Assembly: GCA_913054425.1 (NCBI GenBank)
Contig: CAJXJG010000061.1
Coordinates: 1-8,926 of the forward strand
Source of the DNA: an uncultured Fidelibacterota bacterium
Lineage (GTDB): Bacteria; Fidelibacterota; Marinisomatia; Marinisomatales; UBA8229
Length of the DNA stretch: 8,926 nucleotides
Direction of reading: 5' to 3'
In this document: piece after piece, positions 5,601 to 8,926 of the stretch
Numbering within the stretch: position 1 is the first letter of the stretch
Layout of the letters: every line of letters begins with the position of its first letter
Position numbers and translations under genes: made by a program
Notes under the pieces: model-generated
What the model was told of the DNA's origin: nothing
Database searches by the model: none
The model's input: only the letters and a program-made list of their open reading frames with translations

Positions 5601-7381
5601 TCAAATATAAATTGTGTGGAATCGCCAGCAGTGAGTTTTTCCCTCCCAAGATTTAAAATATGAGGTGAAAAGGAGTCTGTCGCTCCTCCTGTATTGACCC
5701 ATTTCATTTCAGCAGATGAGAGAGACTCATTGCTGGAATAAGAATAAATATAATTATTCAAAAAAGAACCTTCATTGGGATAATCAAGCGACAATATCGG
5801 CGGACTAATATCAAAATGAATGGAATCGATAGTTGGCTTATTTGAATCATATCCAAATAAATCTTTACAAAATATTGTTACACTATAAACATTGCTATTG
5901 CTGAAAAAAACAGACTCTCCAAGATCAAAATAATGTTCTCCCAGAATTAATAAAGAATCCGGGATAGATATTACATAGGGGAACTTATCAGCTTCTGCTC
6001 CATCGGTTCCTTCAACTGTAAAACTACCTTCACTCAGATCTTCGTTTAAGGAATAGTGTATTATCATTTCATTCACAAAGGCTCCTTCAACGGGGCTTAT
6101 GACATTAATTGGAGGAGTTTTATCACAAAGGATCCCAAACGCAATCGCTGTTTTACTCATATTTCCCGCTCTATCTATTCCGGTCATGGATACATCATAC
6201 ATTACGTTATCAACTATATCAGGGTTATTCTCTGGAATAAATTTTCCTTTACCGGACTTTTTTAAATCCCTTTCTGAAAATTGAACCTCAATGGAAGCAA
6301 TGCTATCATTGAGAAAACCAGGCAACCATTTAAAAATTGCAGATTCAAGAGGTTCACTGGATGTATAAGCAACCTCCGGCCGTGATATTCTTAAATCCAT
6401 CAGTAATGTTATTTGAGGAGCGGAGATATCGTAGGTTACTTCCCGGATCACTTTTTGAATAGCCACGTTCCCATGCTTCGTTTTTCCCCGAAAAATAATC
6501 TGATAAACATGACCATCAGTTAATGGTGAAGGTGGCAATATGTTGTAGGCGCCGGGTGATAACAGCTCGCCCTGAAGATGGTTGATTCTCGTAGAATCTA
6601 TCCTGTTTTCTACAGTATCCTCTTCAATCCAAATTATTTCTCCGCTTTCCAGATTACCTTCCACTATATAGGAAATACCGGAATGATTCACAAAACCAAA
6701 ATTTTCAGGAGCCGTGAAGGTAAATATATCCTCTCTTCCCCGGCTATTCAGTTTCATATCTTTTAGGAGTACTCCCAACGAATCATATTCCATCATCCGG
6801 GTTATATCTGTTCCCAAAATTGGAATATATTTCCAGCTTCTGATTACCCGTTCTGAGGGCATGTGAATCCATACCTGTGAAGACATACTCCCGGACGAAT
6901 CATAGAAGAAACCCATTTTTCCGTAATTGAAACCGTTCACATCAAAAAATTCATGAACGGTTGGTTTTTCCTCATCCTGGAACTTTGAATGGGTGAACCT
7001 ATCCCCAAAAGCTTTTACAGAATCCAAATTGTACATATATTTTAAAAACTTGAGAGAGTTTTCCTCTTGATGAAATATAGTTCTGCTTAGCAGTTTTTTG
7101 TTATGATTGAAAATATTTTTTTCACGAAGGACCCCTGTTGAATCATCATAATTATATTCTTCTACCGTCAGTACTTTTTTCCTTTCATCAATGCTGGATT
7201 TTGTTAATAGCCTGCCATTGGAATCATATTCAACCCGATAATGACTCCGGCCTGTAACTGTTATCTCAGGTGACGGATTGTTGGATAAAAAATCATGTTC
7301 GGTAAGAAAGTACTGTATCCTGCGATCAGGTACAGAAAAAATAAATACAAAACTAAATAAGCAAACAAGTGCCCGTTTCAT
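2627..7381 (-). CDS. Giant exported protein with 13 tandem Ig-like repeats
   Basis: The 1584-residue product begins with a Sec-type signal (MKR, then hydrophobic 4-16). Residues about 45-215 hold YD-like motifs (YDSNGRLLTK 52, YDDSTGVLRE 78, YDSSGSMSSQ 160, YDSLGVLLKD 199), recalling the strands of RHS/YD repeats. From 222 to the end run 13 units of 99-108 residues (the last 127). Typical features are F-D-I-S-S-P at the junction, Y-S-x-S-E-E-L near residue 30, an E-E-L-x-x-G-x-H segment, and G-x-D-x-A-G-N near the end. This layout resembles SbsA/Big_5-type bacterial Ig-like domains. The likely place is the cell surface or periplasm, as an adhesin or structural protein; no enzyme domain is seen. 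No T9SS-type sorting domain, LPXTG or C-terminal anchor is visible. The ATG is the first possible start after an in-frame TAA, but no clear Shine-Dalgarno precedes it. Function is unknown. Confidence 0.9.
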   Translation of the reverse strand: MKRALVCLFSFVFIFSVPDRRIQYFLTEHDFLSNNPSPEITVTGRSHYRVEYDSNGRLLTKSSIDERKKVLTVEEYNYDDSTGVLREKNIFNHNKKLLSRTIFHQEENSLKFLKYMYNLDSVKAFGDRFTHSKFQDEEKPTVHEFFDVNGFNYGKMGFFYDSSGSMSSQVWIHMPSERVIRSWKYIPILGTDITRMMEYDSLGVLLKDMKLNSRGREDIFTFTAPENFGFVNHSGISYIVEGNLESGEIIWIEEDTVENRIDSTRINHLQGELLSPGAYNILPPSPLTDGHVYQIIFRGKTKHGNVAIQKVIREVTYDISAPQITLLMDLRISRPEVAYTSSEPLESAIFKWLPGFLNDSIASIEVQFSERDLKKSGKGKFIPENNPDIVDNVMYDVSMTGIDRAGNMSKTAIAFGILCDKTPPINVISPVEGAFVNEMIIHYSLNEDLSEGSFTVEGTDGAEADKFPYVISIPDSLLILGEHYFDLGESVFFSNSNVYSVTIFCKDLFGYDSNKPTIDSIHFDISPPILSLDYPNEGSFLNNYIYSYSSNESLSSAEMKWVNTGGATDSFSPHILNLGREKLTAGDSTQFIFDSTLTLVDSAQYKLTFTGYDLALNKSDSVHIEDITFDISSPVFSNVLPQSNSYINAVGLFYSVSEELKKGAVHFIQVDGKSDSQSPHLLTFSEEMLSKGRHDAVSFNNYGFLSDSSNYRVELSGDDLAGNSANILELFNVTFDISSPIISDVIPEEKSFVKSDSFEFSISEDLMVGSYALMNMQGDTVAFSDFGDELLTIGSHIGSISFDSGIVDGTLNNLVITAMDSAGNVRVASQDSITFDFTAPKISLSIDPYLKKPQISFDVSEYVGSATLIWTPDSLLTGFADTILVKFSEEDLRFAGADQFVPAGMKKIENGGLVDSTIYSVTIEGVDKAGNISVPLRIPNVHFDISKPILAINPPEKNLYLEKVEIKYSTNERLSACTIDILSDAMEPLHHINLADKFLERGEHFIDLVNFYLFEDVLNYHINLSGIDLAGNISNIASVEGIYFDSIPAKVKLISPIEEEFINNTKVCYFLNETLKSGEFIWEQTGGPTDLSAPHLVPLINDELTKGEKVYITLANSPVLRDSAIYTLRFTAVDLAGNDLDSIIVSNVTFDITSPQFYEVLPRDSTRFNSLISYTVSESLQRGSLLWYLPEQDTAVFYSMDLNSEELIKGVHEIKVSKRFLFIEENKNYLIEFTGIDYAGNQADVYPVSQVVYDITSPEITEVFPETNSLTNSGEISFTINEELRAGSVSWIYGRRKEFIIELGRRHLTAGTHTLGSLPKNVLIERKNNLLIISGTDLAGNISKIERKKIEYDGTPPEFEVKYPTTNSAINIFEFAYNISEELKEGKFICTQTEGMFDEQSPRLIQLLGYELRKSQKSKKLPMNNIILNSGSVYEIQFEGVDLAGNLSQSTVVSGVLFDNEKPEIIILAPANNEIVYGTGISYSLSEDLSGGKIIWERKDKKYGILNPIGFILSFFNFLISNSKKIDMIEEELASGDHFKIVLHNQSELKTGEIYSLTIQGVDRAGNIGNSAIIQEVQLLDFYK
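3329..4879 (-). repeat. Second copy of the five-unit block (units 7-11)
   Basis: Residues 835-1351 match residues 317-834 unit by unit. Unit 7 shares with unit 2 the form KP-x-I-S-F-x-x-S-E, W-x-P-x-x-L, and V-x-F-S-E-x-D-L. Unit 8 shares GEHF-x-D-L with unit 3. Unit 9 shares TGG-x-T-D and D-S-A-x-Y-x-L with unit 4. Unit 10 shares SP-x-F-x-x-VLP with unit 5. Unit 11 shares the G-x-L-x-x-G-x-H and N-N-L-x-I segments with unit 6. Confidence 0.7.
4880..6433 (-). repeat. First copy of the five-unit block (units 2-6)
   Basis: Residues 317-834, 518 residues long against 517 in the second copy. Unit 2 and unit 7 are the only two units of a distinct subtype with a W-L-P or W-T-P turn and a longer FSE-x-D-L loop, which sets the register of the block duplication. 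Confidence 0.7.
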
Positions 7382-7476
7382 TACAGCTAATATTAAAAGA
7401 ACTTAGGATAAAAAATACGTTTTCAGAAAAATAAAGAGTATTAATAGTATTCCATTTTTGGTGAAATTCATAAAAC

Positions 7477-8517
7477 TTAACTCTTGCTTCTTTGCACACG
7501 TTTTCTGCGAAACTTTTCAGTTGCTAATTTTCGCATATCAACCACCGAGTCATGCTCATCTACAATCTCAACTCCAAGCAATGTTTCAATAGCATCTTCT
7601 AACGTAATAAGCCCAGTTGTAGTACCGAATTCGTCAATGACCATAAATATTTGCTGGCGTCTCCGAACAAATTCATCCAAAATCGATGCGATAGAGTCTT
7701 CCTGCTTAATCGTATGAATCGGTTCTAAAATTTCATTCATTTTAGTATCAAATTTATCTTCCGCCTGCTTATTCACCAAATCATACCTATGAACAAATCC
7801 AAGAATATCATCCATGTCCTTATCAAAAATAGGAATCCTTGAAAAAGCAATCGGCGTATGTTCTTCTACCACATCACCCACTGTGCTGTCTTTTTGAAGA
7901 GAAAAAACCACAGATCGCGGGGTCATCACATCTTCCGCAACAACATCGTTTAAGTTAAACAGGTTCTCTATAATATCACTTTCTTTCTCCCTGATTGATC
8001 CCTCATCTTCACCCATCTCTGCCATTGCAACCACTTCCTGCCTTGATACTTTTTGCTGATGATTTGCAGAGGTGAATATCCTGGAAAAATAATTGGAAAG
8101 AAAAACAAATGGATATGTTATAAAAATAAGCCCTGATATCATGTACACAGCCGGACCTTCAAGAATCCTCCAGTAGATTGCTCCAAGAGTTTTAGGAATA
8201 ATTTCCGAAAAAATAAGGATACATAAAGTTAGGAGTCCAGAAATAACGGCAACCCATTCATTTCCAAACAGTTTCATGGTCTGGGCCCCAACCCCGGCAG
8301 CACCAACAACATTTGCGATTGTGTTCACAGTGAGGATTGCAGCTAACGGTTTGTTAATATTCTCTTTCATATTCTCTAATAAACGACCGGTCCGGCTGCC
8401 TGTCTTTGCAATAACGGCTGCATGGGAATGCGTAACAGATAATATAATTGATTCTAAAAGAGAACAGAGGAATGAAACGCCAAGTGCTAAAAAAAAGTAG
8501 AAGAAAAGTGTGTTCAT
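7477..8517 (-). CDS. CNNM/DUF21 membrane protein with CBS pair (HlyC/CorC family)
   Basis: The N-terminal half (3-142) is a DUF21/CNNM domain with about four hydrophobic segments (roughly 3-27, 57-80, 87-103, 120-142). It has conserved polar spots within the membrane: Glu22, the NTIAN stretch 65-69 and SEIIPK 104-109. Residues about 155-195 form the acidic helix linker. DVMTPR (196-201) opens the first CBS motif, with FSRIPIFD at 225-232, and the second CBS motif spans about 262-315 (MVIDEFG, GLITLEDAIE). Family members export or sense Mg2+ (CorB, CorC, CNNM) in the inner membrane, with the CBS pair binding nucleotide. The C-terminal CorC_HlyC transporter-associated domain is absent: after IVDEHD (318-323) only a short basic tail (KFRRKRVQRSKS) remains. 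The ATG lacks a visible Shine-Dalgarno. The gene starts 46 bp after the aminotransferase stop, so the two are probably co-transcribed. Confidence 0.93.
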   Translation of the reverse strand: MNTLFFYFFLALGVSFLCSLLESIILSVTHSHAAVIAKTGSRTGRLLENMKENINKPLAAILTVNTIANVVGAAGVGAQTMKLFGNEWVAVISGLLTLCILIFSEIIPKTLGAIYWRILEGPAVYMISGLIFITYPFVFLSNYFSRIFTSANHQQKVSRQEVVAMAEMGEDEGSIREKESDIIENLFNLNDVVAEDVMTPRSVVFSLQKDSTVGDVVEEHTPIAFSRIPIFDKDMDDILGFVHRYDLVNKQAEDKFDTKMNEILEPIHTIKQEDSIASILDEFVRRRQQIFMVIDEFGTTTGLITLEDAIETLLGVEIVDEHDSVVDMRKLATEKFRRKRVQRSKS

Positions 8518-8563
8518 TTTATTGAATTTACTGAAAAAGAAATATTAAAATTGGAAAAAAGAA

Positions 8564-8926
8564 TTATTCAAGTGCTGTTACACTGTCATGTAATCGTTTA
8601 ATTGCACCTGCGGTATATACAGGATCATTCGCATAGGAAAATCGGATAAAGTGAGGCTGGTTAAATACAGTACCGTGTATGATTGCTATTCCACACTTGG
8701 TGGTCAAATAAGTTTTTAAATCTTCAGCTGTGTCAATCCGGTTTTTCTGTCCACCATTGCCATCGGGGATTGCCGTTCCTTCTGGAATTATTTTCCCTAA
8801 ATATGGCCAAACATTGATAAAGGCGTAATAACCCTGGTCACAAATAAATTTATATCCCAGCTTCTGGAATTCTTTACGAACAAATGCGCGGCTTTCTGCT
8901 GTTGGACCCGTGACACGTTTTACCCA
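8564..8926 (-). CDS. Fold-type I PLP-dependent aminotransferase, C-terminal part (cut by window edge)
   Basis: Only the last 120 residues are in the window, giving the small domain of a class I/II aminotransferase. The stretch CDQGYYAFINVW (29-40) matches the family's P-x-G-x-F-Y-x-F strand, and GTVFNQPHFIRFSYAN (85-100) holds the invariant arginine (Arg95 here) that binds the substrate alpha-carboxylate. The lysine that binds PLP lies outside. The class usually moves an amino group between an amino acid and a 2-oxo acid in the cytoplasm; the substrate cannot be told from this end. The segment GTAIPDGNGGQKNRIDTAED (50-69) between these motifs looks a little longer than usual. The frame runs without a break from base 8926 to TAA at 8564-8566. 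Confidence 0.88.
   Translation of the reverse strand, partial: WVKRVTGPTAESRAFVRKEFQKLGYKFICDQGYYAFINVWPYLGKIIPEGTAIPDGNGGQKNRIDTAEDLKTYLTTKCGIAIIHGTVFNQPHFIRFSYANDPVYTAGAIKRLHDSVTALE

Larger units (their letters stand above)
2630..6718 (-). repeat. Array of 13 degenerate Ig-like units in the giant gene
   Basis: Unit junctions (Tyr/Phe-Asp residue) fall at residues 317, 419, 523, 629, 735, 835, 943, 1044, 1150, 1253, 1352 and 1458. A more worn first unit covers 222-316. Spacings are 102, 104, 106, 106, 100, 108, 101, 106, 103, 99 and 106. The best-kept motif is G-x-D-x-A-G-N; it has decayed in unit 3 (KDLFGYDS) and unit 4 (YDLALNKS). The repeats are old: protein similarity is clear but no long identical DNA stretches are seen. 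Confidence 0.88.

Noticed and set aside
2627..6718. Repeats as a CRISPR array or DNA-level minisatellite
   Set aside because: The period is about 310 bp, similarity is at protein level only and there are no short identical repeats with spacers.
6056..6766. Three plus-strand open frames (6056-6265, 6099-6284, 6578-6766)
   Set aside because: All lie inside the giant minus-strand gene, whose reading frame is confirmed by its regular repeats.
2627..7381. Giant protein as an RHS-type toxin or polymorphic toxin
   Set aside because: The YD-like motifs are few and N-terminal, there is no RHS core or C-terminal toxin module, and the next small gene has no immunity-protein features I can identify.
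7382..7476. Promoter for the giant gene in the 95-bp gap
   Set aside because: Several AT-rich hexamers resemble -10 boxes but none has a matching -35 or extended -10, so none could be chosen over chance.
7484..8500. Plus-strand open frames at 7484-7717 and 8276-8500
   Set aside because: They are antisense to the CNNM/CBS gene, whose conserved motifs leave no doubt about the strand.

Overview
All recognisable genes in this window lie on the minus strand, so transcription runs from high to low coordinates. The AT-rich DNA, a TonB-dependent outer-membrane receptor with a carboxypeptidase-regulatory-like N-terminal domain, and a very large secreted Ig-like repeat protein point to a Gram-negative bacterium, most likely of the Fibrobacterota-Chlorobiota-Bacteroidota (FCB) assemblage or a neighbour such as Marinimicrobia. 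That placement is inferred from gene style only; there is no marker gene here to prove it.

In transcription order: the C-terminal 120 residues of a fold-type I PLP-dependent aminotransferase (8564-8926, cut by the window edge); a CNNM/DUF21 plus CBS-pair membrane protein (7477-8517); a 1584-residue exported repeat protein (2627-7381); a 104-residue protein of unknown family (2213-2527); a stem-loop and then a rho-independent terminator (2132-2193); a cold-shock protein (1735-1947) with a structured leader; a strong terminator (1639-1667); a YgjP-type zinc metalloprotein (990-1553) starting at TTG; a short terminator (960-976); a textbook CRP-family palindrome (909-924); and the first 249 residues of the TonB-dependent receptor (1-749, cut by the other edge).

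The first four genes could form one transcript: gaps are 46, 95 and 99 bp, with no convincing terminator until 2132-2162. The 104-residue gene also has a possible promoter of its own. The cold-shock, metalloprotein and receptor genes are each separated by terminator-like hairpins and look independently transcribed. No functional pathway links the genes; this reads as ordinary chromosome holding one exceptional gene.

That gene is the main item of interest. After a signal peptide and an N-terminal region with YD-like motifs, it carries 13 tandem Ig-like units of about 100-108 residues. Units 2-6 and units 7-11 correspond one to one, so an ancestral five-unit block of about 518 residues appears to have been duplicated whole. 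The last unit holds a hydrophobic insertion and no C-terminal sorting domain is visible. The most interesting non-coding element is the cold-shock leader, where two stems compete for the same bases.
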